Positions 1 through 8,060 of a DNA stretch of 64,000 nucleotides are shown piece after piece (position 1 is the first letter of the stretch; each line of letters starts with the position of its first letter). The stretch is taken from assembly GCF_039994875.1 (NCBI RefSeq), contig NZ_CP121196.1, forward strand, positions 1,922,001 through 1,986,000, read 5' to 3'. The translations under genes and the position numbers were made by a program. This DNA is from Telmatobacter sp. DSM 110680. Lineage in GTDB: Bacteria; Acidobacteriota; Terriglobia; Terriglobales; Acidobacteriaceae. The notes under the pieces were generated by a model. It ran no database searches. It was not told the DNA's origin and saw only the letters and a list, made by a program, of their open reading frames with translations.

Positions 1-237
1 CGGCTTGGCGTGGCCCGCGAGGTCTGCAATCTCGTGCAGTATCGGCACATGAAGCTGCAAGACGCTGTTGATGAGGTCATCCACAAAGAACTGGAAGCGC
101 TGCATGGCGACGGCGGTGTGATCGCGATAACTCCGGATGGACAGCTGGCTTGGAGTTTTAATACGCCGGGTATGTTCCGCGCTCGACTTGTGGAAGGCGG
201 CCAAGTGCAGATGGGGATATATCGCGACGAGCCCTAG
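1..237 (+). CDS. Isoaspartyl peptidase / L-asparaginase, C-terminal fragment (cut by window edge)
   Basis: The reading frame is open from base 1 and ends with TAG at 235-237, so only the last 78 residues are present. The segment GGVIAITPDGQLAWSFNT followed by PGMFRA matches the C-terminal beta-subunit end of the Ntn-hydrolase plant-type asparaginase/isoaspartyl peptidase family, where the usual form is GGxIAxDxxGNxAxPFNTxGMxR. These enzymes hydrolyse isoaspartyl dipeptides and asparagine after autocleavage at a Thr that lies upstream of this window. The GTG at position 10 is internal and is not taken as a start. The active-site Thr and alpha subunit cannot be seen, so the family call is good but activity cannot be judged. 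Confidence 0.75.
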   Translation, partial: RLGVAREVCNLVQYRHMKLQDAVDEVIHKELEALHGDGGVIAITPDGQLAWSFNTPGMFRARLVEGGQVQMGIYRDEP

Positions 238-287
238 ACAGGTTCGTTAGACTCACTAGGCATTGTTGGATTGCACGGGAGGCGCGC

Positions 288-995
288 GTGAAAATCAAGC
301 CTCTGAGTGTTTCTGCTGTTCTCGATAAGCTGGAAGGTTCTTATGGGCCGCAGGAGCCATGCTGGCCGGTTGATCCCTACGCAGCGCTGCTCTGGTGGCA
401 CTGCGGATATCCAGCGAGCGACGCCACCTGTATGCGCGGCTGGAACGCACTCAACAAGGAAGTTGGAATTCAGCCTCGTCAGATTCTGAAGGCTACGCAG
501 GAAAAGCTTGCTAGCGCGTTGAAGCCGGGTGGCATGGTGCCGGAACTGAGGGCGATGCGGCTGCAGCAGATCGCCGAGCGCATTGAGAATGAATTTCTCG
601 GAGATATGCGCAACGCCTTCGTTGGTCGCATCGAAGACGTTCGAAAGAAGCTCAAAAAATTTCCGGGTATCGCCGATCCGGGTGCAGATCGCCTTTTGCT
701 GTTCGGCGACATTGTGCCGGTTGCGGCGGTGCCTTCAAACTGTCCCCAGGTCCTCGTCCGCATTCAGCTGGGATTGGAGCGGGAGAGTTACTCGGTGACC
801 TACCGCGAGGCACAAGCCCTTATCGAGGCCGCGATTCCTGAACAGTTTCATCCGAGGATGCGCGCCTACCTGCTGCTGAAGGAGCACGGGCAGACGCTTT
901 GCAAACGGAGCAAGCCGAAATGCGAGGAATGCCCTATCAGCTTGCACTGCGCCTATTTCGTGGGAAAGGACCGCGGTCGTAGCCGCCCGAAGTGA
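288..995 (+). CDS. Endonuclease III-like HhH/[4Fe-4S] protein lacking the usual catalytic residues
   Basis: 235 residues, about the length of bacterial Nth. The C-terminus carries a four-Cys loop CKRSKPKCEECPISLHC (C-x6-C-x2-C-x5-C), the [4Fe-4S] signature of the Nth/MutY family, and the centre has an HhH-like segment (KKFPGIADPGADRLLLF). Nth normally has LPGVGRKTA with catalytic Lys and then VDTH with catalytic Asp. Here those positions read PGIADPGAD and VPSN, so by eye both catalytic residues are replaced. It may bind DNA without glycosylase/lyase activity or use other chemistry. The start is GTG, supported by GGGAGG at 277-282 with 5-nt spacing. It stands alone on the plus strand. Confidence 0.75.
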   Translation: MKIKPLSVSAVLDKLEGSYGPQEPCWPVDPYAALLWWHCGYPASDATCMRGWNALNKEVGIQPRQILKATQEKLASALKPGGMVPELRAMRLQQIAERIENEFLGDMRNAFVGRIEDVRKKLKKFPGIADPGADRLLLFGDIVPVAAVPSNCPQVLVRIQLGLERESYSVTYREAQALIEAAIPEQFHPRMRAYLLLKEHGQTLCKRSKPKCEECPISLHCAYFVGKDRGRSRPK

Positions 996-1053
996 CATAA
1001 GCCTGCTCATTCGGATCTAGCCTGCCTGAGTCGATTTCTACTACACTTTTCGC

Positions 1054-1602
1054 ATGGCGTTGAAATTCACAACATCCTACATCGAAGACGCGCTTTCAGT
1101 TTTTCGCCAGTACAAGCTGTTGGGCGAGCGGGCTATGCTCCAGGTTTCGGATGAGCAACTGTTCGCATCACTCGATGAGGAATCGAATTCGATTGCGATC
1201 ATCGTGAAGCACATCACGGGCAATATGCGCTCGCGGTGGACGGACTTTCTGACCACGGATGGAGAAAAGCCGACCCGCAACCGTGATGGGGAATTTGTAG
1301 AACCACCCGCAACGCGTGAAGCATTGATGCGGGAATGGGAAGATGGATGGGCTTGCGTCTTTCGCGCAATCGAGCCGCTGACGGATGCAGACTTATCTCG
1401 CACGGTGACGATTCGCGGAGAAGCCCACTCGGTGATGCAGGCGATTAACAGGCAACTGTCGCATTACCCGATGCACGTAGGGCAAATTGTCCTGCTGGCC
1501 AAGCACTATGCGGGCGAGCGTTGGCAGACGCTGAGCGTTGCGCGGAACAGGTCGGCAGAGTTCAATCGCAAAGTTGCCGCCGGCGAGGCCAGCCAGCGAT
1601 AG
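1054..1602 (+). CDS. DinB-like / DUF1572 family protein
   Basis: 182 residues with the pattern of the DinB/YfiT four-helix-bundle superfamily, closest in layout to DUF1572. The three metal-ligand-type histidines are visible: one in IVKHITGNM, and two in LSHYPMHVGQIV. Members are often metal-dependent, some acting in bacillithiol or mycothiol S-transfer; the substrate here cannot be named. It is monocistronic: the upstream gene ends 58 bp before it and a strong hairpin terminator follows within 25 bp. Start ATG; no convincing Shine-Dalgarno. Confidence 0.8.
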   Translation: MALKFTTSYIEDALSVFRQYKLLGERAMLQVSDEQLFASLDEESNSIAIIVKHITGNMRSRWTDFLTTDGEKPTRNRDGEFVEPPATREALMREWEDGWACVFRAIEPLTDADLSRTVTIRGEAHSVMQAINRQLSHYPMHVGQIVLLAKHYAGERWQTLSVARNRSAEFNRKVAAGEASQR

Positions 1603-1624
1603 CTCACTTATAGTCTGAAAATCG

Positions 1625-1652
1625 AAGGCCATCCGCAAGGGATGGCCTTTTT
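1625..1652 (+). terminator. Rho-independent terminator, probably serving both strands
   Basis: A perfect 10-bp stem, AAGGCCATCC (1625-1634) with GGATGGCCTT (1640-1649), 5-nt loop, followed by a T-run to 1652. It lies between the DinB-like gene and the convergent S41 protease stop at 1674. On the minus strand the same stem is followed by a weaker T-rich stretch. Confidence 0.85.
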
Positions 1653-1673
1653 CTGTTGGTGTTGATCTGCTTT

Positions 1674-3290
1674 TTATTGCGCGGTAGCGCCGCCGCGAGC
1701 TTCGGCCTTCTGAGCGAGCACCTTGTGCGCGGTATCTTCCAGGGCCTGTGCTTCGGGCAGGAAGGTAAGCGCCTTCTGGATCATGGGATCCCAATCGGCC
1801 ATGACACGCAATCCCTGAAGCTGTCCGAATTGGCTGGTGATAACTTTCTCCCGGATGCTGGTCTTCAACCAATCCATGTTGTCGTTGAGGTCTTTTTCGG
1901 TGAACGGGATGTCCTGGCCGGTGAGGTACTGCTTGAACTCGTTGATAACGCCGTCGTCGACTTGAAAATTCTTATCAACCGTGCGATTCGAGAGGTAGTG
2001 GGCCGCAAAGTGGAAGAAAGTGGCTTTGTAGAGCAGCGTGTCCTGGAAGTTATTACTCTTTGGGCTTTCGACTTTCTCGTCGGGAGTGATGCCGCCACCG
2101 CCGTACACGGTGCGGCCGGAATCGGTCATCTTCACTTCGCGGTTGCTCGAGTTAGGCGCGCTCGCTCCGGCGTGATTGTAGTAGTAGTCGTACAGGGAAA
2201 CGCCGGAGTAGTTGCGTTGAATCAGGCGGCCTGACGGCGTGTAGTAGTGATAAGTCGTCAAGGCTAGGCCCGTATTCTCGCTGAGGTTGTAAACCGTCTG
2301 CACAAGGCCTTTGCCGAAGGTAGTTTCGCCGACGATAAGAGCGCGGTCGTGATCCTGCAAAGCGCCGGAAACAATCTCAGCCGCCGAAGCCGTATTGCGA
2401 TTCACAAGTACCACGATAGGGAAGGTCTTGCCGTCATTGCCGTGTGTCGCCGTATAGTTCTGGTCGGGATAAGCGCGGCCACGCTGCGAGACTATGGTTT
2501 GGCCCTTGGAAAGCAGGTGGTCGCAAACCTCCACGGCCTGGCTGAGCAGACCACCGGGATTGCCGCGCAGGTCGAACACAAGGCCTTTGAGATTGGGGAA
2601 GCTGTCGATAGCCTCATTCACTTCCTGGGCGGTGGTTTCCTGAAACTGGGTGAGGTGAATGTAGCCGACGCCTGGACGAATCTCGTATTTCAAATCGACC
2701 GACGGGTGCGGAATCTCATCGCGCACGAGGTCAAATGTCAGCGCCTTGTTCTGGCCTTCGCGCAGGACGGACACCTGAACATGGGTGCCTTTTGGCCCCT
2801 TAAGATTTTTCGCTACAACATCCGACGTCATGCCATCGGTCGACTTGCCGTCAATCGCCGCAATGATATCGCCGGGACGAATTCCAGCTCGGAATGAAGG
2901 TGTCCCTTCATAGGGTGTGATGACGTAGACCTTGTTGTTTTGCTGCTGAATCACCATGCCAACGCCGTAGTAATGCCCGCGCTGGTCTTCGCGCATCTTG
3001 GCGTACGCCTTGGGATCGTAGAAATTTGAGTGCGGATCGAGGACGCGCAGCATGCCGGGAATGGCACCGTCATAGATGGCCGCGTCAGCCTTGTCGCCTT
3101 GGATAGGCTCCGCGTAATTCTGTTCGACGATCGCGTAGACGTCGGTAAACGACTTCAAACTGTCGCGAATCTGGCTTTCATCCTGCGACGACTGGGCTCC
3201 CACCCTGCGCTGCAAAAATGTGCCGGCAACGGCGCACACTGCAAAAAAGACGATGAGACTAAAGAGTGCCCTGCGGGCGGGGGGAGTCAT
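1674..3290 (-). CDS. S41 family C-terminal-processing peptidase (CtpA-like), secreted or membrane-anchored
   Basis: 538 residues from the ATG at 3290. The frame runs open further upstream, but this start places an uncleaved signal or anchor helix (residues about 8-27) at the N-terminus and has GGAGG 12 nt upstream. A PDZ domain (about 108-190, YGVGMVI to GDIIAAIDG) is followed by the S41 catalytic core: Ser302 in NTASAAEIVSG and Lys327 in GETTFGKGLVQT form the Ser-Lys dyad. Such proteases process or degrade periplasmic proteins with non-polar C-termini. A C-terminal extension of about 180 residues beyond the core ends in a helical tail. It is divergent from a SurA-like isomerase, suggesting a shared envelope-quality-control region. 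Confidence 0.9.
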   Translation of the reverse strand: MTPPARRALFSLIVFFAVCAVAGTFLQRRVGAQSSQDESQIRDSLKSFTDVYAIVEQNYAEPIQGDKADAAIYDGAIPGMLRVLDPHSNFYDPKAYAKMREDQRGHYYGVGMVIQQQNNKVYVITPYEGTPSFRAGIRPGDIIAAIDGKSTDGMTSDVVAKNLKGPKGTHVQVSVLREGQNKALTFDLVRDEIPHPSVDLKYEIRPGVGYIHLTQFQETTAQEVNEAIDSFPNLKGLVFDLRGNPGGLLSQAVEVCDHLLSKGQTIVSQRGRAYPDQNYTATHGNDGKTFPIVVLVNRNTASAAEIVSGALQDHDRALIVGETTFGKGLVQTVYNLSENTGLALTTYHYYTPSGRLIQRNYSGVSLYDYYYNHAGASAPNSSNREVKMTDSGRTVYGGGGITPDEKVESPKSNNFQDTLLYKATFFHFAAHYLSNRTVDKNFQVDDGVINEFKQYLTGQDIPFTEKDLNDNMDWLKTSIREKVITSQFGQLQGLRVMADWDPMIQKALTFLPEAQALEDTAHKVLAQKAEARGGATAQ

Positions 3291-3362
3291 ATGCGGAAGG
3301 AACCTCCGGAGTGCAACTGCGCAGGCGGCTGAGACGGACGTCGCAGGCCAAACCTGGGCTAA

Positions 3363-3371
3363 AGTATAGCA
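3363..3371 (-). promoter_or_regulatory. Putative extended -10 promoter for the S41 protease
   Basis: On the minus strand this reads TGCTATACT, an extended -10 element (TGn plus TATACT). It would start transcription about 65 nt before the ATG at 3290. No -35 match is visible at normal spacing. Assigned by eye only. Confidence 0.3.
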
Positions 3372-3582
3372 CTGGCTTGTTTGACGATATCCGACCCTCT
3401 TCGGGTAGCCCGTTACCTTTAGAGGATGCGAGACAGGACAGTCATGGGAAGGTCTTTGCTGTAGCCCCGCAGATTGAATTGCCGTGGATCTCGGCCAACT
3501 GCGCCGTTTTTGCTGCCCAGGCATTTACAATGGCGTCTATGCCTATGGTGGGGTCCGTTTACCGCCAGTCGCGTGCCAACTT

Positions 3583-5331
3583 ATGACTTTGAGAATCCTT
3601 CGTGCCCCCGGGGCGTATCTGCTTTCCGCAGTCCTTCTTTCTGGCTTGGCTTTAGCGCAAGCTCGACCCTCTACCCCTGCGAGTCCCTATGGGGGGTCGA
3701 CAGTTGAGGAGATCGTTGCGCGTGTAGATGACCAGATCATCACCAAATCTGACTATGACCGCACGCAGTCCGACATGGATAAGGAAATGCGCCAGAAGGG
3801 TGCTTCCATGCAGGAGATTTCGGATTCCCATAAGGACTTGCTGCGGAATTTGATTGATCAGCAGCTTTGGCTCGCCAAGGGCAAAGAACTGGGTGTGACG
3901 GGCGAAACGGAATTGGTCAATCGACTCAACGAGATCCGTAAACAGTACAACCTTGCGACGATGGAAGACCTGGAGAAGGCAGCGAAGGAGCAAGGGATAT
4001 CCTTTGAAGACTTCAAGGCCAATATCCGCAACCAGATCATCACTCAGCAGGTGATGCGCGATCAGGTGGGACGCAAGATTGCGCCGACCCCGGGCGAGAT
4101 TCAACGGTATTTTGAAGCGCACAAGCAGGACTACGCGCAACCGGAGAGCGTGAAATTAGGTGAAATCCTGATCTCGACCGGTGCGCAAGGCGATGATCCG
4201 CAAAAGCTTGCCGACGCCAAGGCCAAGGCCGACGATATCGAAGCCCGGTTGCATGCGGGTGGTGACTTCAGTCAGTTGGCGCGCAGCTTCAGCGAAGGCA
4301 CCACTGCGGCAGAGGGTGGCGACCTAGGGCAATATAAGCGCGGCCAGCTAGACCCGCTATTCGAGCAGAAGACCTTCGGCCTGAAAACGGGCGAGGTAAC
4401 TGAACCGATCCGCACCAAGCAGGGCTACGTGATTCTCAAGGTCGTTCAGCATGTGCCGGGAGGTGTCCCGCAATTGAAGGACGTTGAAAACGACGTCGAG
4501 CAGAATTATTTTGAGGCCAAAGCTGGTCCGGCCATGCGGGAATACCTTGCGCAGTTGCGGGACGAGTCAGCCATTTACATCAAGCCCGGCTACGAAGACA
4601 GCGCGGCAACCGCTACTGAGAAGCACCCCGCCGTTACCTTCAGCGCTTATACCGCGCCCACCCCCAAGAAGAAGAAAAAGGTAGAACGTACCCGGTTCCG
4701 CGAGACCACGCACACTTTCAGGCAGAAATCCGCCCCGGTGCCGGCCACGGATCAAGCCACGACTGCTCCTCCAGCAAAGGCGACCAAGGCCAGCAAAAAG
4801 GCGGATAAGACCGAACAGGCAGCGATGAAGCCCGGCAAGAAGGAGAAGATTCGTTTTGGCAAGGCTCCCCAGGAGACATTGCCGCAGGCTCCATCAAGCC
4901 CGACGGAAGATGCAGGCGCGGGTGCAACTGGCCAGGTTGCCGCGAACGCAGCAGCCGAGCCGGATAATCCACTAGAAAACACATCCAAGTCTGAGAAAAA
5001 GACGCGATTTAGCGACCGTGCCAAGCTGCCTAAGCAGCCCAAGCCGAAGGGTCCGCAACTTGATCCTGAGGCACCTCCAGCGGCCGACGCAGCTGAAGTG
5101 GCCGACCGTCAGGCTCAGGCAGGTCCACTGGGCCTGGGCGGAAACCAGACGCCGAGCAAGAAGAAAAAGAAGGCCACGACTACAGGCGACAAGACACGGC
5201 TGAGCGACAAAAAGTCCGCTCCCACCGAAGACACAGGTGACAAGCCTTTGGGGAACGCCACACAGCAGGCTCCGAACGGAACTACGCCGGTACCGCCGCA
5301 GTCGGGATTGCCCACCGTACCCCCGCAGTAG
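3583..5331 (+). CDS. SurA-like parvulin peptidyl-prolyl isomerase with Lys-rich repetitive tail
   Basis: 582 residues from ATG 3583, chosen because it starts a clear signal peptide (MTLRILRAPGAYLLSAVLL, likely cleaved after ALAQA). Then come a SurA N-terminal-like helical domain (about 40-165) and a parvulin rotamase domain (about 187-290) with GGDFSQLARSFSEG and GGDLGQYKRGQLDPLFE. This architecture belongs to periplasmic chaperone/isomerases that assist outer-membrane protein folding. The last 220 residues are low-complexity Lys/Ala/Pro sequence with four spaced copies of a basic K-x-R-[FL] motif (near residues 370, 424, 475 and 537), which is not part of SurA. A terminator follows directly. 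Confidence 0.87.
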   Translation: MTLRILRAPGAYLLSAVLLSGLALAQARPSTPASPYGGSTVEEIVARVDDQIITKSDYDRTQSDMDKEMRQKGASMQEISDSHKDLLRNLIDQQLWLAKGKELGVTGETELVNRLNEIRKQYNLATMEDLEKAAKEQGISFEDFKANIRNQIITQQVMRDQVGRKIAPTPGEIQRYFEAHKQDYAQPESVKLGEILISTGAQGDDPQKLADAKAKADDIEARLHAGGDFSQLARSFSEGTTAAEGGDLGQYKRGQLDPLFEQKTFGLKTGEVTEPIRTKQGYVILKVVQHVPGGVPQLKDVENDVEQNYFEAKAGPAMREYLAQLRDESAIYIKPGYEDSAATATEKHPAVTFSAYTAPTPKKKKKVERTRFRETTHTFRQKSAPVPATDQATTAPPAKATKASKKADKTEQAAMKPGKKEKIRFGKAPQETLPQAPSSPTEDAGAGATGQVAANAAAEPDNPLENTSKSEKKTRFSDRAKLPKQPKPKGPQLDPEAPPAADAAEVADRQAQAGPLGLGGNQTPSKKKKKATTTGDKTRLSDKKSAPTEDTGDKPLGNATQQAPNGTTPVPPQSGLPTVPPQ

Positions 5332-5352
5332 ATCAGAAGATTTTCAAATAGG

Positions 5353-5390
5353 CGGGCCTGAGATCGATGATCCCAGGCCCGTTTTGTTTT
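5353..5390 (+). terminator. Rho-independent terminator after the SurA-like gene
   Basis: The stem CGGGCCTG (5353-5360) pairs with CAGGCCCG (5374-5381) and is extended inward by GATC/GATC after one mismatch. TTTTGTTTT follows (5382-5390). It lies 21 bp after the stop codon. Confidence 0.9.
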
Positions 5391-5429
5391 CTGCGAAGGT
5401 GCGCTCATTCACAAATGCAGAGTGCCTGA

Positions 5430-5897
5430 TCATTCTGGGCGCTGTTTCTCAAAGATATGCGAGATCTTCGTCAGACTATAGCCATTGTTCAGGTAAAAGC
5501 GGTGCGCATCGAGCCGTGTACTGCGTGACGTTACTCGAACTGCTGCAACGCCGGCTTCCCAACTCCACAACTCGGCGCACTCACAGAGACGAAGCCCGAT
5601 CCTCTGATTGCGAAATCCGTCCTTCACGACCAGCCCACCAATCAGCGCACAGGGGGCGGATTGCAGCCGATGTTCGATATTGATCTCGATCCAGCCCACG
5701 ACTTCATCCCCGAGATTCGCTACGAATGCAGCTTGGGAGGAAATACGATCTTTGAGCGAGTGTATCCAATGCACGATTTCATCAACCGAGCGGTCATAGC
5801 CAAGTTGCCTGGTGAGAATGCAAACCTCCGCCGAATCGCGCAGTTCGATCGGACGGATCATGAGTCGAGGCTGGGTAGGGGTAATGCGATCAGTCAC
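5430..5897 (-). CDS. GNAT family N-acetyltransferase
   Basis: 155 residues, a single GNAT domain. Motif A is visible as LVVKDGFRNQRIGLRLCE, in which RNQRIG is the acetyl-CoA pyrophosphate loop (Q/RxxGxG/A type), and motif B as RLDAHRFYLNNGY, the common GNAT ending. The substrate is unknown; this branch often acetylates small amines or protein N-termini. It is transcribed alone, convergent with the SurA-like gene and divergent from the YhaM-like gene, with only 70 bp between the two starts. Confidence 0.85.
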   Translation of the reverse strand: MTDRITPTQPRLMIRPIELRDSAEVCILTRQLGYDRSVDEIVHWIHSLKDRISSQAAFVANLGDEVVGWIEINIEHRLQSAPCALIGGLVVKDGFRNQRIGLRLCECAELWSWEAGVAAVRVTSRSTRLDAHRFYLNNGYSLTKISHIFEKQRPE

Positions 5898-5928
5898 GCT
5901 TACTATTTTCCAGCCTCAGGGCTGATTT

Positions 5929-5957
5929 TTGAAGCGTTCTGCTCATTGCTGTATGCT
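5929..5957 (+). promoter_or_regulatory. Putative sigma70-type promoter of the YhaM-like gene
   Basis: TTGAAG (5929-5934) and TATGCT (5952-5957) are separated by 17 bp. The predicted transcription start is only a few bases before the ATG at 5968, so the transcript would be nearly leaderless; no Shine-Dalgarno is visible. Assigned by eye. Confidence 0.35.
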
Positions 5958-5967
5958 TTCCCGCAGC

Positions 5968-6984
5968 ATGAAGGACATCTTTATCGCCGACCTGGCAACC
6001 TTTGAAGACAGTAAAATCTTCGACGCATTTTTTCTCGTTTTGCATAAGCAGATACGAACAACCAAGACCAACAAGCCTTACTTGAACCTCATCCTGGGAG
6101 ACAAGACTGGGCAGGTTGAAGGCCGCATATGGGATCCCGGGGACTCGCGCATCACGAAAGAGTTTGAACGCGGGGACATCGTTAAAGTGCGCGGCTGCGT
6201 GTCGCGCTTCGATGATCGGCTGCAGATGAAGGTCGAATATTTGCGCAAGGCCCTCGCTGGTGAGGTCGAAAAGACCGATATGCTGCCATGCACGACTTGC
6301 GACGTTGACGAGCTATGGCAGAAACTCCTCGGATTCGTAGAGAGCTTCACCGATTCTCATTTAAAGCAGTTGCTGAACACCCTGCTTGCAGATTCAGGCT
6401 TGGCGCAGGCGTACAGGGAAGCACCAGCGGCGAAACAACTTCATCACGCGTGGCTGGGTGGATTGCTGGAGCATGTGGTGAGTTTGCTTACCCTGGCTGA
6501 TCGCGTGGCACCCCACTATCCGATCCTGTATCGCGATTTACTGCTTACGGGCGTTGTTCTGCACGACATCGGAAAGGTGAGGGAACTGGCGTGGGACATT
6601 GGATTTGAATACACGGTAGAGGGCACTCTGCTCGGACACATCGAGATGGGCCTTGAACTGGTGAGCAAGACGATCGACGGCCTTCCGGATTTTCCGCCAC
6701 GGCTGAGAACGCTCGTTCTTCACATGATTCTGTCGCACCACGGAAAGCTGGAGTTCGGATCGCCCAAGCTGCCCATGATTCCGGAGGCGCTGGTTTTGAA
6801 CTTCATTGACGATCTGGATGCCAAGATGCAGGCTGTCGCTAGCGAGTTCGAGAAGTCGACCCGCGAGGGTAAGGGCGCCGATGAGCTGACCGGCAGAATC
6901 TGGGCGCTCGATCAACGGCAGATGTTGAACACGCGTGAGTGGCTGAAAGCAGACGCGAAGCCGGAACCTGGAAAGTTATTTTAA
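5968..6984 (+). CDS. YhaM-like 3'-5' exoribonuclease (OB-fold plus HD domain)
   Basis: 338 residues from ATG 5968 (MKDIFIADL); the in-frame upstream TTG would add 13 residues without family support. The N-terminal OB-fold (about 10-90, with TNKPYLNLILGDKTG and GDIVKVRGCVSRF) is followed by an HD phosphohydrolase domain with HHAWLGGLLEHVVSL, VVLHDIGK and LSHHGKLEFGSP. This order is that of YhaM/CbfM proteins, metal-dependent 3'-5' exonucleases of RNA and single-stranded DNA. The last 9 bp overlap the convergent EVE-domain gene. Confidence 0.9.
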   Translation: MKDIFIADLATFEDSKIFDAFFLVLHKQIRTTKTNKPYLNLILGDKTGQVEGRIWDPGDSRITKEFERGDIVKVRGCVSRFDDRLQMKVEYLRKALAGEVEKTDMLPCTTCDVDELWQKLLGFVESFTDSHLKQLLNTLLADSGLAQAYREAPAAKQLHHAWLGGLLEHVVSLLTLADRVAPHYPILYRDLLLTGVVLHDIGKVRELAWDIGFEYTVEGTLLGHIEMGLELVSKTIDGLPDFPPRLRTLVLHMILSHHGKLEFGSPKLPMIPEALVLNFIDDLDAKMQAVASEFEKSTREGKGADELTGRIWALDQRQMLNTREWLKADAKPEPGKLF

Positions 6985-7359
6985 AAACCAATCCCACTGG
7001 TCTTCGGTGAGCGGGACGACTGACAGCCTTCCAATCACGAGTAGAGGCGACCCGGTAAAGATCGGCTCCGCTTTGATCTCGGCAAGGGTCTTCGGGTGTT
7101 TGAGACGCTTGCCAACTTTGACGCGCACAACGGGAACCTTGGGGTCGGTGGCATCGACGCTGCTGACCGTGCCCGTCCCGACAGCCGTGCGCTCATCGCC
7201 CGTGTGATAGAAGATCCACTTCGTCCCGGCTTTCATTTCGCGCAGATGCTTTACCGCGGCAGGGGCGGTGACGCCGTCCCACGTGGTTTCTTGATCTCGT
7301 AGAAAGTCGTCGAAGGAGTAAACCTCCGGTTCGGTCTTGAAGAGGAAGTAGGCGGCCAT
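6976..7359 (-). CDS. EVE domain protein
   Basis: 127 residues covering one EVE domain (PUA-like fold): MAAYFLFKTEPEVYSFDDF, then TTWDGVTAPAAVKHLREMK, FYHTGDERTAVGTGTV and a terminal DQWDWFLK. EVE proteins are related to thymocyte nuclear protein 1 and YTH/ASCH domains and bind modified bases in DNA or RNA. Bacterial members often stand alone with unknown ligand. No restriction or defence gene is nearby. Its end overlaps the YhaM-like gene tail to tail. Confidence 0.9.
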   Translation of the reverse strand: MAAYFLFKTEPEVYSFDDFLRDQETTWDGVTAPAAVKHLREMKAGTKWIFYHTGDERTAVGTGTVSSVDATDPKVPVVRVKVGKRLKHPKTLAEIKAEPIFTGSPLLVIGRLSVVPLTEDQWDWFLK

Positions 7360-7428
7360 GGGGTCATCGTATGCGATGACGCAACGCCTAGGGAATAGGG
7401 ATTTGTGGCGACAGGCTGCATAGGGCGA

Positions 7429-7950
7429 CTACGCCCGCCCATTGACAACCAGATTCGAGAAAGTCTGGGTGGCCGGATCGTAGATAGCGTTCCAATAACA
7501 CTTTCCACCGTCTCGAACGATGATGAGGTGCTTGCGCCAGTCTTCCTCTGGCTTAATGCTGCACAGCGCATTCACAAAAATGGTGTTCTTGCCGTTGACC
7601 TCGACCGCGAGGTACTGGCGGAAATACTGACCGGGGTCGTCGATGTGCCGGTTTAGATCCGGTTCCCTATTGCTCGAGGATGCGACCTGGGGAAGAGCCG
7701 CCTCAAGGTCGTTGATATCGCCTACGGTTGGTTCCCAATTCTCCAAACGCGGCTTTGAATCTGCAAAGTGATCGGCATATGTAGCAATCTCTGTTGCGGG
7801 GAGGAGAACGAAGTTGGGTCTGTGTTTCGGTGCCGCCTGCGTGACCTGCGGCTGATCTGAGTGGCTGCGTGTCCGTAGATGCCAGACCTCGATTGCCAGC
7901 GCGACGCAAAACAAAAACAAGAGAACAATCTTCCACTTCCCGGTCTGCAT
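7429..7950 (-). CDS. Hypothetical membrane-anchored protein
   Basis: 173 residues from ATG 7950 (MQTGKWKIVLLFLFCVALAI), chosen because the transmembrane helix is then N-terminal and a GGGGG run lies 8 nt upstream; ATG 7983 is the alternative. The frame also runs open to 8091, but that would overlap aroC. After one N-terminal helix (about 6-24) the rest looks extracytoplasmic, with a conserved-looking core YFRQYLAVEVNGKNTIFVN, a Cys in NALCSIKPEEDW and another in GGKCYWNAIYDP. This latter part resembles small secreted proteins common in acidobacteria, but I recognise no named domain and assign no function. Confidence 0.6.
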   Translation of the reverse strand: MQTGKWKIVLLFLFCVALAIEVWHLRTRSHSDQPQVTQAAPKHRPNFVLLPATEIATYADHFADSKPRLENWEPTVGDINDLEAALPQVASSSNREPDLNRHIDDPGQYFRQYLAVEVNGKNTIFVNALCSIKPEEDWRKHLIIVRDGGKCYWNAIYDPATQTFSNLVVNGRA

Positions 7951-8060
7951 AGGCCGTACCCCCGCACTTCCTGACGAATGCATTATCGCTTGCCGGGTTC
8001 GCCATGATTTGAGATAAATGCTCTGCGCCCACGGCTCGTTCCCATTACAATCTAAAGAAC

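Noticed and set aside
1656..2234. 192-residue plus-strand open frame at the S41 protease
   Set aside because: Antisense to the protease C-terminal region with no ribosome-binding site or domain.
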